The notes under the pieces are model-generated. The model was not told where the DNA came from. It saw only the letters and a program-made list of their open reading frames with translations, and did no database searches. A DNA stretch of 64,000 nt from NCBI RefSeq assembly GCF_003046295.1, contig NZ_PZZN01000001.1, positions 1,136,812 through 1,200,811 on the forward strand, written 5' to 3'. This document shows, piece by piece, positions 9,871 through 20,874 of the stretch (positions are counted from its first letter, which is position 1; each line of letters opens with the position of its first letter). Position numbers and translations under genes: made by a program. The DNA comes from Sphingomonas aerolata (GTDB lineage: Bacteria; Pseudomonadota; Alphaproteobacteria; Sphingomonadales; Sphingomonadaceae).

Positions 9871-10658
9871 GCCGGGCATGTGCGGTCTTTCAGCTGGTCG
9901 AACGGGCTGACGCCGAGCGCGTGCCCCATCGGCCCGTGCCCTGCGCCAAGCCCCGGCGGCTGCGCAAGCGCGGCGCGGACGAACGCGATCGCGCGCGCGA
10001 TGGCTGCGTCGAGCGGCATGCCCTGGCCGAGCCCGGTGGCGATCCCGCTGGCGAGCGTGCAGCCGGTGCCGTGCGCGTGGCGGGTTTCGATGCGGGGGTT
10101 GGTCCACAGCGTTTCGCCGGCGTCGGTGACGAGGCGGTCGGTGACAAGCGGGCCTTCGGCGTGGCCGCCCTTGATGAGCACGGCGGGCCCGAGTGCGCGT
10201 ACCGCCGCCTCGCCGCCCAGCGCTGCGAGTTCGGGGAGGTTGGGGGTGACGAGCGTGGCGATCCGCATGAGGCGGGCGAAGGCGGCGATCGTGTCGGGGT
10301 CGGCGAGCACCGAGCCGCTGCTGGCGATCATGACCGGGTCGAAGATGATCGGTATCGGTTCGCGGGAGAACATTGACGTCAGGCGGTCGGCGACGGCGTT
10401 GGCGGTCTGGGCCGAGCCGATCATGCCGATCTTCACCGCGTCGACGCCGATGTCGGACACGACCGAGTCGATCTGCGCGAGGACGATGTCGGTGGGCACC
10501 GGGTGGACCGCCTGCACGCCGAGCGTGTTCTGCGCGGTGATCGCGGTGATGGCGGTCATCGCGTGGCCACCGAGCATCGTGACGGTCTTGATGTCCGCCT
10601 GGATGCCGGCGCCGCCGCCTGAATCGGAGCCGGCGATGATGAGGAGTCTCGCGGTCAT
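9867..10658 (-). CDS. thiD: Hydroxymethylpyrimidine (phosphate) kinase
   Basis: Phosphorylates 4-amino-5-hydroxymethyl-2-methylpyrimidine and its phosphate for thiamine synthesis. 263 residues of the ribokinase fold, starting MTARLLIIAGSDSGGGAGIQ, the family's N-terminal nucleotide/substrate signature, and ending with the anion-hole segment HGTGCTLASGIA. Start ATG 10658 was chosen because it begins the conserved domain; the frame is open further upstream into REP DNA. No thiamine riboswitch is evident upstream. Overlaps rnhB by four bases. Confidence 0.94.
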   Translation of the reverse strand: MTARLLIIAGSDSGGGAGIQADIKTVTMLGGHAMTAITAITAQNTLGVQAVHPVPTDIVLAQIDSVVSDIGVDAVKIGMIGSAQTANAVADRLTSMFSREPIPIIFDPVMIASSGSVLADPDTIAAFARLMRIATLVTPNLPELAALGGEAAVRALGPAVLIKGGHAEGPLVTDRLVTDAGETLWTNPRIETRHAHGTGCTLASGIATGLGQGMPLDAAIARAIAFVRAALAQPPGLGAGHGPMGHALGVSPFDQLKDRTCPA

Positions 10659-10750
10659 TGGCGGTGCCGGGCGGGGTTGGAGGTCATGGGCTGGGCTATG
10701 GCATAGTCGGTGCGGTGCGGGACAGGGAAGCGCGACATATGCGAGCATCC

Positions 10751-10851
10751 TCCCCGGCGGAGGCCGGGGCCCAGTTGGGAAACATTGCTGGCTGAGCGCA
10801 GCGCTTCGTTACTGCGACCTTGCCAACTGGGCCCCGGCCTTCGCCGGGGTG
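10751..10851. repeat. REPIN, family A (CCCCGGC-type)
   Basis: Inverted arms CCCCGGCGGAGGCCGGGGCC and the complementary GGGCCCCGGCCTTCGCCGGG, each extended by CAGTTGG/CCAACTG and separated by about 45 bases. The same family is inserted in the Sua5-type gene at 21484-21588. It occupies the gap between thiD and the DUF1272 gene. Confidence 0.85.
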
Positions 10852-10871
10852 GTAGAGGTTTGGAGCGGGGT

Positions 10872-11086
10872 CTAGTGCCGCCGGCCCGAGGCGGGCCTTT
10901 GTGGCGGGGCGTCGCCGAACCGGGTCGGACGGTCGAGGAGTTCGCCGCCGCAATTAGGACAGCGCTCGTCGAGCGCGTCCGCGCAGGAGGCGCAGAAGGT
11001 GCATTCGTACGAGCAGATGAACGCGCCGGGCGCGTCGGCGGGAAGCTCGGCGGCGCAGCGTTCGCAGGCAGGGCGCATCTCGAGCA

Positions 11087-11087
<1 letters not shown>
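10872..11087 (-). CDS. DUF1272 cysteine-rich small protein
   Basis: 71 residues with eight cysteines in paired spacing (C8-x2-C11, C25, C29-x2-C32-x2-C35, C43-x2-C46), typical of the DUF1272 family with FICSYECTFC and CPNCGGELLDRPTR. Probably a zinc-binding protein; its function is unknown in the family. Its ATG overlaps the glmM stop codon by one base (TGATG), so it is translated from the glmM message. The cysteine pattern makes the family call secure although no role can be given. Confidence 0.88.
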
Positions 11088-12427
<1,340 letters not shown>

Positions 12428-12496
12428 CGTCAATGCTTTCCGTCCGGTATCGGTCTCTGGCATCGCTGATAGCGCGGTGGAACACGAAGGGCGAGC

Positions 12497-13745
12497 ATGT
12501 CGCAGACTACACGGATACTCGCAGCGCTGTTCGGCGGCATCGGGATCGGCATCGCCGCAGCCGCCTGGTCGCCGGCCCACGCGCTCGCGGCGACGGCGGT
12601 GACCCAGCCGATCGGCGCGGCCTGGCTGCACGGGTTGCAGATGGTGATCGTGCCGCTCGTCGTCGGGCTGCTCGTCACCGGGATCGGCGCGACGACCGAG
12701 GCGGCACGCGCCGGGCGGATCACGATGCGGGCGATGGTGATGATCGTCGTCATCCTGTGGAGTTCGACGATCATGTCCGCGCTGGTCATGCCGTTGATCC
12801 TCGATGCCTTCCCGCTGCCACGCGGGCTCGGCGCTGCGCTGCGCGCCGCGCTGACCGGTGCCGCCCCGGTCGGGCCGGTGCCGGGGATCGGCGCGTTCTT
12901 CGACACGATCGTGCCGACCAACATCGTCGCCGCGGCATCGAGCGATTCGTTCCTGCCGCTCACCGTCTTCGCGCTGACGTTCGCCTTTGCCGTGACGAAG
13001 CTGCCCGACGATCGCCGCCGCGTGCTCACCGGCTTCTTCCAGGCGGTCGTCGACGCCTTGCTGATCATCATCAAATGGGTGCTGAAGCTTGCACCGATCG
13101 GCATCTTCGCACTCGCCTACGGGGTCGGCGCGCGCACCGGCACGGCGGCGTTCGGCGCGCTGCTGCACTATATCGTCTGCGTCTCGGCGATCGGCTTCAT
13201 CGTCCTGCTGAGCGCCTATCCAATCGGGATGATCGGCGGCCGGGTCAGCCTGGGCCGGTTCGCGCGCGCGGTCGCGCCGGCGCAGGCGGTGGCGATCAGC
13301 ACCCAGTCGTCGCTCGCCTCGCTGCCGGCGATGCTGAAGGCCTCGACCGAGCTCGGCGCGTCGCCCGCCACCGCCGGGATCGTCCTGCCGCTGTCGGTCG
13401 CGGTGTTCCGCGCGACCAGCCCGGCGATGAACCTCGCGGTTGCGCTCTATGTCGCGCACTGGCTGGGGCTGCCGATCGGGCCGGGGCAGATGGCCGCGGG
13501 CGTCGCGACCGCGGCGATCACGACGATGGGATCGATCTCGCTGCCCGGCACGATCAGCTTCGTCGCCTCGGTCGCGCCGGTCGCGCTGGCGATGGGCATC
13601 CCGCTCGAAGTGCTCGGCCTGCTCATCGCGGTGGAGACCATTCCCGACCTGTTTCGCACCGTCGGGAACGTGACGATGGACACCGCCGTCACTATCTCCG
13701 TCGCGGCGCGGTCCGATCACGGCGGCGGCGCCGAGGAGATTCCGC

Positions 13746-13771
<26 letters not shown>
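12497..13771 (+). CDS. Dicarboxylate/amino acid:cation symporter
   Basis: A 424-residue inner-membrane transporter of the DAACS family (glutamate/C4-dicarboxylate:Na+ or H+ symporters). The family features are [16 protein letters not shown] in the early helices, the serine-rich reentrant loop [15 protein letters not shown], and the late helix [17 protein letters not shown]. The substrate cannot be assigned; the NxxR-type aspartate-binding pattern of GltP is not obvious. The last 26 bases overlap the aldo/keto reductase start. Confidence 0.9.
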
Positions 13772-14738
<967 letters not shown>

Positions 14739-14759
14739 CCGGGTCTACTGCCTTATAAT

Positions 14760-14852
14760 CGTCATCCCCGCGGAGGCGGGGATCCAGACTGGCGACCCGT
14801 GGTCTCTTACGAACCGCAGAGTGTCTGGATCCCCGCCTTCGCGGGGATGACG
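14760..14852. repeat. REPIN, family B (GTCATCCCCGC-type)
   Basis: Inverted arms CGTCATCCCCGCGGAGGCGG and CCGCCTTCGCGGGGATGACG, each followed inward by GATCCAGA/TCTGGATC, about 40 bases apart. Located between convergent genes, where it could act as a transcription end structure. Confidence 0.88.
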
Positions 14853-14886
14853 GTTTGAAGGAATGATATGCCGGCGGTCCAACAGC

Positions 14887-16680
14887 TTACTGGACCCCGT
14901 GCATCCACTTCTTGATCAGCGGCGAGATCAGCAGCAGCAGCACGCCGATCCCCGCCGAGACCAGCCCGATCGTCCAGAACACGCCGGCATAGGTGTCGAG
15001 GCTGACCTTGAGATTGGTCACCTGCCCGCCGACCGTCTCGACGCTGGCGACCTGCGCGACGATCCCCGCGACATATTGCGCGACCGAGATCGACAGGAAC
15101 CACACGCCCATCATCAGCCCGACGACGCGCGCGATCGACAGCTTGGTGATCATGCTGAGCCCGACCGGCGAGATGCAGAGCTCGGCGAAGGAGTGGATGA
15201 AGTAGAGCCCGGCCAGCCACCAGATCGCGACCTTGAACGTCGGCCCGACCATGCTCGCACCCCAGACGAGGAACAGGAAGCCGACGCCGACGCCGATCAG
15301 CGCGATGCCGAACTTGACCGGGATCGACGGCTCGATGCCCCGGGCGGCGAGCTTGGTCCACAGGATCGACATCACCGGCGCGAGCGCGACGATGAAGAAC
15401 GCGTTGAAGAACTGGGTCTGCCCGGCCGAGATGCTGAACAGGCCGAACACGCTGAGATCGGTGTTGCGGTCCGCAAACAGCGTGAGGCTCGAGCCCGCCT
15501 GCTCGAACAGCGTCCAGAACACGACGTTGAAGACGATCAGCACCATCGCTGCGAGCATCATCTGGAACTCGCGCCGCTCGCCATTGACGAACGACCAGAT
15601 CAGGATGCCCGGCACCGCGACCAGGAACGTGCCGAACAGCAATTTGCCCATCAGCGACAGCGAGACGATGTAGCCGATGATCCCGGAACCCGGCACCGGC
15701 GGCTCGGCGTTCATCAGGTTGACGAACAGCAGGTAGAAGATCGGGATGCCGAGCAGCGCGAGCGCATAGATGCCGAGCGCGCGATCGGGGCCGCTGCGCA
15801 CCGGCGGCTCGCCATATCCGTTAAGTTTGCCGCCATCGAACTGGATCAGCGTCCACGAGAACAGCATGCCGATCGCCGCCAGACCGAAGCCGGCCCACCA
15901 GCCGAACGCGACCGCGAGGAACGGGCAGAGCAGCTGCGAGAAGAGCGAGCCGAGGTTGATCCCCATGTAGAAGATCGTGAACCCGGCATCGCGCCGCTTG
16001 TCGCCCTGCGCATAAAGCTCGCCGACCATCGTCGAGATGTTGGGCTTGAAGAAGCCGTTGCCGACCGAGATCATGCAGAGTGCGAGCAGCATGATCGTGA
16101 CGTAGAAGCTGCTGCGTTCCGCGCCCGACTCAAAGCCGCCCTTCTCGACCGTGCGCGCGACCGCGCCGTCGGCGGCGAGCAGCGAGACGGTGCCGTCATC
16201 ATTGCCCTTGATCTTCAGCGTGTTCGCGCCGTCGACGAGGTAGCGGACCTCGCTGTCGGCCTGTTCGACGACCTGGATTTCGTAGCGCTGGTTGGCGATC
16301 GTCGCATAGGGCTTGGCGGTCTCGCCGCCGAAGCACAGCAGCAGATAGCCGAGCGCCATGATGATCGCGCCGAATTTCACCGCGCGCTTCGAGCCGAGAT
16401 ACTGGTCGGCGAGATAGCCGCCGACCAGCGGCGTCAGGTACACCAGGGCGGTATAGCCGCCGTACAAGCCGGTCGCCTCGCGGTCGCCGAACACGAAATG
16501 CTTGGTGAGGTACAGCGTGAGCAGCGCGCGCATGCCGTAATAGCCGAAACGCTCCCACATCTCGGTGGTGAACAGTCGCGCGAGCTGGCGGGGATGGCCG
16601 AACCACGTCTCCCCGCTGGCGGGGTTCACATGGGTGATATCCGGCTCTCGCGGCGTATCCGCGGTCGGGGTGTCCACCAT
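14887..16680 (-). CDS. Peptide:H+ symporter (POT/PTR family)
   Basis: A 597-residue major facilitator transporter of di- and tripeptides with about 12-14 membrane segments. POT signatures are GGYLADQYLGSKR near the second helix region and FYMGINLGSLFS, the family's PTR2 motif. GFFKPNISTMVGELY is also typical. A periplasmic loop of about 70 residues (roughly 145-215, with YEIQVVEQADSEVRYLVDG) is larger than in E. coli DtpA. The start ATG follows GGGAGCG. Confidence 0.93.
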   Translation of the reverse strand: MVDTPTADTPREPDITHVNPASGETWFGHPRQLARLFTTEMWERFGYYGMRALLTLYLTKHFVFGDREATGLYGGYTALVYLTPLVGGYLADQYLGSKRAVKFGAIIMALGYLLLCFGGETAKPYATIANQRYEIQVVEQADSEVRYLVDGANTLKIKGNDDGTVSLLAADGAVARTVEKGGFESGAERSSFYVTIMLLALCMISVGNGFFKPNISTMVGELYAQGDKRRDAGFTIFYMGINLGSLFSQLLCPFLAVAFGWWAGFGLAAIGMLFSWTLIQFDGGKLNGYGEPPVRSGPDRALGIYALALLGIPIFYLLFVNLMNAEPPVPGSGIIGYIVSLSLMGKLLFGTFLVAVPGILIWSFVNGERREFQMMLAAMVLIVFNVVFWTLFEQAGSSLTLFADRNTDLSVFGLFSISAGQTQFFNAFFIVALAPVMSILWTKLAARGIEPSIPVKFGIALIGVGVGFLFLVWGASMVGPTFKVAIWWLAGLYFIHSFAELCISPVGLSMITKLSIARVVGLMMGVWFLSISVAQYVAGIVAQVASVETVGGQVTNLKVSLDTYAGVFWTIGLVSAGIGVLLLLISPLIKKWMHGVQ

Positions 16681-16844
16681 CTTTTACGCTCCCTGAAACG
16701 CTGGGCCGCCGTCGAACGCGGCGGCTTCATTGCGGCCTTACCTAGCGGCAAAGCCGGGACTGTAAATATCGGTGGCCGCGCGACCGCCTGCTAAATCGCG
16801 GATGCGGCTGTAAATTGCCGCGCCCCGTGCCTATCTGCGGAGCG

Positions 16845-17420
16845 ATGTTCAACGACACTTCCAGCCCGCTTTCGCTGCTCGCGACCCGCCGTTCGGGCAA
16901 GCCGCGCGACCTCGTCGCACCCGGTCCCGATGCCGACCAGCTCGCGCAGATCCTGGCGATCGCGGCGCGCACCCCCGATCATGGCAAGCTGGCGCCGTGG
17001 CGGTTCGTGGTGATCGGCCAAGACCAGCGCACCGCGCTCGCCGCGCTGATCATCGATGCGTACCGCGTCGAGCGGCCGACCGCGTCGCGGACCGAGATCG
17101 AGGCGCTCGACCAGTTCGCGCACCAAGCCCCGGCACTGGTCGTCGTTTTGTCGTCACCCAAGCCGAGCCACATCCCGGTGTTCGAACAGGAATTGTCGAC
17201 CGGCGCGGCGTGCATGAACCTGCTCCACGCGGTCCACGCGCTGGGCTTTGCGGGCGGCTGGCTGACCGGCTGGCCGAGCTATTCGGACACGGTGCGCGAT
17301 GCGTTCGGCGAGGGCCATGAGCGGATCGCCGGGTTCCTGTTCGTCGGCACGCCGTCCCGGCCGCTCGACGAACGGCCCCGCCCCGATATGGAACGTGTCG
17401 TCTCGCGCTGGCGGCCCTAG
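16845..17420 (+). CDS. Nitroreductase family protein (YdjA-like)
   Basis: A 191-residue FMN-dependent oxidoreductase. N-terminal RRSGKPRDLVAPGPD matches the FMN-binding start of the small nitroreductases, and TPDHGKLAPWRFVVI and LHAVHALGFAGGWLTGW are conserved family segments. The start was set at ATG 16845 (MFNDTSSPLSLLATRRSG); a TTG 30 bases upstream is possible but has no clear ribosome-binding site. Divergent from the peptide transporter. Substrate unknown. Confidence 0.88.
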   Translation: MFNDTSSPLSLLATRRSGKPRDLVAPGPDADQLAQILAIAARTPDHGKLAPWRFVVIGQDQRTALAALIIDAYRVERPTASRTEIEALDQFAHQAPALVVVLSSPKPSHIPVFEQELSTGAACMNLLHAVHALGFAGGWLTGWPSYSDTVRDAFGEGHERIAGFLFVGTPSRPLDERPRPDMERVVSRWRP

Positions 17421-17457
17421 GACTCGACGAAATGGCCAATTGCTGTATTAAGGCAGC

Positions 17458-17814
17458 ATGACAGCGCTCAGCAGCGAAGACAGCCCCGTATATCTCCGCC
17501 TCCGCGCCACGATCGCCGCCGGGATATTACGCGGCGACTATCGCGCGGGTGATCAGCTGCCCTCGGTCCGCGCCTTTGCCGCCGAGCATGGCGCCAATCC
17601 GCTGACCGTCGCCAAGGCCTATCAGACGTTCCAGGACGACGGCTATGTCGAGGTCCGGCGCGGCGTCGGCATGTTCGTCCTGCCGGGTGCCGCAGAAGCG
17701 TTGCGCGTGGCGGAACGCGAGACGTTCGTCACCACGCACTGGCCGCGCATCCTTGGGCATATCGACCTGCTCGGTCTCGACGCCCGCGACCTGCTGGCGC
17801 ACGAGCGGGCCTGA
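17458..17814 (+). CDS. Short GntR-family regulator (YtrA type)
   Basis: 118 residues: an N-terminal GntR winged helix (about 8-75; LRATIAAGILRGDYRAGDQL, then AEHGANPLTVAKAYQTFQDD) and a tail of only some 40 residues, too short for a ligand-binding domain. This is the YtrA subfamily plan, whose members usually control adjacent ABC transporters; no such transporter is adjacent here. The upstream gap of about 37 bases contains TGCTGTATTAAGGCAGC, an imperfect palindrome that could be its own operator. Confidence 0.9.
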   Translation: MTALSSEDSPVYLRLRATIAAGILRGDYRAGDQLPSVRAFAAEHGANPLTVAKAYQTFQDDGYVEVRRGVGMFVLPGAAEALRVAERETFVTTHWPRILGHIDLLGLDARDLLAHERA

Positions 17815-17849
17815 GCCGCCCCGCGGGGTGATCCCGCGCGGCGGGTGAC

Positions 17850-18680
17850 TCAGAACAGATTCAGCGCGGCGATGTCCTCGACGCTCAGGTCGATCCCGAA
17901 CAACAGGCTCATGCGGATCCGGTAGACGCGCGGGTCGGTGATCTCGCCGCTGGCCGTGTCGGTGCCCGACCGCCGGCGATAGGTGCGCCCCATCAGCGAG
18001 GCGAAGCCGTTGGGCAGGACGATGCTGGCAATCGCGGTCTGCGTGAAGCGGCTCGCGGGGGCGGTCGACGTCCAGTGATTGCCGAGCAGCAGATCGGCGT
18101 CGAACACCTCGGCGATCGTGAAGCTGTATTGCGGCTGGAACCCGCCGCTCGCGCCGCGTCCGTCGGTGGTCATCGGATCCCCGTCGCGCAGCAGCATCCA
18201 GCCCTGTTCGCCGTGATCGCGGCTGGTCGCCTCGAGCCGGAAGCGCGCGCCATCGGGCGCGGTCGCCTCGGCCCCGTCCGCGAGCGGGAGCACCGGGGTG
18301 TAGCTGCCGCCGAAGCCGGTGTCGGCGATCCAGGCCTGCCCGTCGATCGTCACGAGCGCGAAGGTGTGCGTGAGCGGCGGCACTTCGGTCGCGGCGATCC
18401 AGACGCGCGCCAGCACCGGGCGGGCGGCAAAGCCGAGTTCGGCGAGCGCGTCGAGGAACAGCCGGTTATGCTCGAAGCAATAGCCACCGCGGCGCGCGGT
18501 CACGAGCTTGGCGAACACCGAGGCGCTGTCGATCGCGATGCCGCGGCCGAGCACGACGTCGAGATCCTCGAACGGGATGGCGAGCCGGTGCGCCAGCTGC
18601 AACCGGCCAAGGCCGATCGAGTCGAGCGTGGGCCGCGCGGGCATGGCGACACGGGTCAGGTAAGCGTCGAGATCGAACAT
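17850..18680 (-). CDS. nat: Arylamine N-acetyltransferase
   Basis: Transfers acetyl from acetyl-CoA to arylamines and hydrazines. 276 residues, the usual size. The Cys-His-Asp triad is visible: Cys in ARRGGYCFEHN, His in PPLTHTFALV and Asp in AWIADTGFGG. The N-terminus MFDLDAYLTRV is typical. Convergent with the GntR gene; upstream lies a REPIN-rich gap. The natural substrate in non-mycobacterial hosts is generally uncertain. Confidence 0.95.
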   Translation of the reverse strand: MFDLDAYLTRVAMPARPTLDSIGLGRLQLAHRLAIPFEDLDVVLGRGIAIDSASVFAKLVTARRGGYCFEHNRLFLDALAELGFAARPVLARVWIAATEVPPLTHTFALVTIDGQAWIADTGFGGSYTPVLPLADGAEATAPDGARFRLEATSRDHGEQGWMLLRDGDPMTTDGRGASGGFQPQYSFTIAEVFDADLLLGNHWTSTAPASRFTQTAIASIVLPNGFASLMGRTYRRRSGTDTASGEITDPRVYRIRMSLLFGIDLSVEDIAALNLF

Positions 18681-18876
18681 CGGTCGGGGGGTCCTCGTTT
18701 GGGTTTGCCCTTACCGTGCGTGTGCCGCGGCCGTCGAGTGGCGAAAGGCGGGTGGGGGCTGTTGGGGGGCATGGCCGCGGTTCTGGGGCACGGGTGAACA
18801 TACGTCCCCCGGCCCCGCGCGCATGCGTCCCCCGCCGCCGCGGGGATACACCCCCGCCGCCGCCCCTCACCCCCGC

Positions 18877-18944
18877 CGTTCGTGCTGAGCGAAGTCGAAG
18901 CACCTGGGCTTGGGGCAGCCCTTCGACTGCGCTCAGGGCGAACG
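18877..18944. repeat. REPIN, family D variant
   Basis: Compact inverted repeat beginning CGTTCGTGCTGAGCGAAG and ending TGCGCTCAGGGCGAACG, with a 20-base middle. It lies in the 435-base gap 18681-19115, which holds only repeats and no supportable gene; the arms are followed by a GGGGCGAA-rich simple tract. Confidence 0.8.
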
Positions 18945-19021
18945 GAGTGGGTGTGGGAGCGGGGCGAATGGAAGCGGGGCGAACGGGGGTGGGGCGGACG
19001 GGGGTGTGCGCACCAGCCTCT

Positions 19022-19106
19022 CCGTCATCCTGGGCTCGACCCAGGATCCAGAGCCACGGACGCCCGCATGCGTGGCTCTGGATCCTGACTTTCGTCAGGA
19101 TGACGG
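19022..19106. repeat. REPIN, family C (CGTCATCCTG-type)
   Basis: Inverted arms CCGTCATCCTGGGCTCGACC and GACTTTCGTCAGGATGACGG with inner GGATCCAGAGCCAC and GTGGCTCTGGATCC. Nearly the same element occurs at 42369-42454. It ends ten bases before the acyl-CoA dehydrogenase stop codon. Confidence 0.85.
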
Positions 19107-19115
19107 GAGGGGGGC

Positions 19116-20828
19116 TTACGCCGCGAACAGCGCCGGTTCGATGGCGTACAGCACCGCCGCGCTGGCGCTGGCGGCGGCGACGAGGCCCATGGCTTCAGGG
19201 ACGATCTGTTCGAGGTAGAAGCGGACCGAGGCCGCCTTCATGCGTCCGAAATCGTCGGTGCCGGCGAGCGCACCCTGGCGCTCCATCAGCCAGCCGCAGG
19301 TCGCGACCGACAGCATCGTCAGAAAGGGGTAGCTCGCGGCGAGCTTGTCGTCGGCGTCCGCGGTGGCGAGGCGGCGGCCGATCGCGTCGCAGGCGTCGAC
19401 GAGCGCGAGCAGCCGTTCGTCCTTCGATTCCGCACGAATGTCGGCGATCAGCGTGGCGAACGCGCCGCCATTATCGAGCGCGAGCTTGCGGCCGACCAGA
19501 TCCGCGGCCTGGATGCCGTTGGTGCCTTCGTAGATCGGCGTGATGCGCGCATCGCGGAAATACTGCGCGGCACCGGTTTCCTCGACATAGCCCATGCCGC
19601 CGTGCACCTGGATGCCCAGCGAGGCGACTTCGTTGCCGATGTCGGTGCCGTGCGCCTTGGCCAGCGGGGTGACGAGTTCGAGGCGGTTGCGTGCCGCGGC
19701 GTCGCCCATATTGGCGCGGTCGACCTGCCCGGCGGCATAATAGACGAGCGCGCGCGCCGCCTGGGTCTGCGCCTTCATCCGCAGCAGCATGCGGCGGACG
19801 TCGGGATGCTCGACGATCTTGACCGACTCCTTGTTCGGCGAGCCCGCGCGCGCCGACTGGACCCGGTCGAGCGCATAGGCGGCCGCGCCCTGGGTCGCGC
19901 CCTCGGCGACCTGGACGCCCTGAAGCCCGACATTGAGCCGCGCATTGTTCATCATCGTGAACATCGCACGGATGCCGCCGAGTTCCGCGCCGATCAGCTC
20001 GCCGACGCAGTCGTCATTATCGCCGAAGCTCAGCACGCAGGTCGGCGAGGCGTGAAGCCCCATCTTGTGCTCGATCGAGACGACGCGGACGTCGTTGAAG
20101 TCGCCGGGCGTGCCGTCGTCGTTCAGGCGATATTTGGGGACGAGGAAGAGCGAGATGCCCTTGGTTCCTGCGGGCGCGCCGGGCGTCCGCGCGAGGACGA
20201 GGTGGACGATGTTCGGCGCCATGTCGTGATCGCCGAACGAGATATAGATCTTGGTGCCCTTGATCGACCATTTGCCGTCACCCAGCGGGGTGGCGGTGGC
20301 GCGGAGCGCGCCGACGTCGGAGCCGGCCTGCGGCTCGGTCAGGTTCATCGTGCCGGTCCATTCGCCGGTCGCAAGATGCGGGAGGTAGAGCGCCTGCTGC
20401 TCCGGGCTGCCGTGATGCGCGAGCGCCTCGATCGCGCCGACGGTCAGCGTCGGGCAGAGCGCGAAGCCCATGTTCGCCGAGCCCAATGTGTCGAGCACCG
20501 CGGTCTGGATCGCAAAGGGCAGGCCCTGCCCGCCCCATTCCTCCTCGACGCCGATCGTGCCCCAGCCGCCCTCGACATAGTCCTTGTACGCCTGCGCGAA
20601 GCCGTCGGGCATGACGACGCCGTCGGGGGTCCATTTCGCGCCGACAGTGTCCCCTGCGCGGTTGAGCGGCGCCCATTCGCCTGCGGCGAACTGTCCCACG
20701 CCTTCGAGCACCGCGTCGACGACGTCGTCGCTGGCGGCGGCGAACCGGTCGGTGGCGGCGAGTTCGCCAATCCGCACGACGTGATCGAGCACGAAACGCT
20801 GTTCGGTGGTTGCTGGGGTGAAGGCCAT
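19116..20828 (-). CDS. Acyl-CoA dehydrogenase (DmdC-like long form)
   Basis: A 570-residue FAD flavoenzyme that oxidises acyl-CoA thioesters to enoyl-CoA. The long form with an extra C-terminal domain (about 450-570) resembles DmdC and related acyl-CoA dehydrogenases. GTMNLTEPQAGSDVGALRA binds FAD, and the catalytic glutamate is in ITPIYEGTNGIQ. The ATG follows AGAGG. No sulfur-compound or beta-oxidation genes are adjacent, so the acyl substrate is undetermined. Confidence 0.93.
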   Translation of the reverse strand: MAFTPATTEQRFVLDHVVRIGELAATDRFAAASDDVVDAVLEGVGQFAAGEWAPLNRAGDTVGAKWTPDGVVMPDGFAQAYKDYVEGGWGTIGVEEEWGGQGLPFAIQTAVLDTLGSANMGFALCPTLTVGAIEALAHHGSPEQQALYLPHLATGEWTGTMNLTEPQAGSDVGALRATATPLGDGKWSIKGTKIYISFGDHDMAPNIVHLVLARTPGAPAGTKGISLFLVPKYRLNDDGTPGDFNDVRVVSIEHKMGLHASPTCVLSFGDNDDCVGELIGAELGGIRAMFTMMNNARLNVGLQGVQVAEGATQGAAAYALDRVQSARAGSPNKESVKIVEHPDVRRMLLRMKAQTQAARALVYYAAGQVDRANMGDAAARNRLELVTPLAKAHGTDIGNEVASLGIQVHGGMGYVEETGAAQYFRDARITPIYEGTNGIQAADLVGRKLALDNGGAFATLIADIRAESKDERLLALVDACDAIGRRLATADADDKLAASYPFLTMLSVATCGWLMERQGALAGTDDFGRMKAASVRFYLEQIVPEAMGLVAAASASAAVLYAIEPALFAA

Positions 20829-20874
20829 GGCATCCTCTTATCGCTATGCTTTGCGCCCGCTATAGGCCTTCAGA

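Noticed and set aside
10659..10748. Longer thiD start at 10748
   Set aside because: The extra 30 codons run into REP DNA and precede the conserved N-terminal ThiD signature; ATG 10658 fits the family start.
14863..16794. A 643-codon plus-strand frame antisense to the peptide transporter
   Set aside because: Its product is low-complexity and rich in Asp/Arg/His, without any motif; the minus-strand POT transporter has full family signatures.
16681..16844. Possible riboswitch in the gap upstream of the peptide transporter
   Set aside because: I could not draw a conserved riboswitch fold; the gap is short and looks like an ordinary divergent promoter region.
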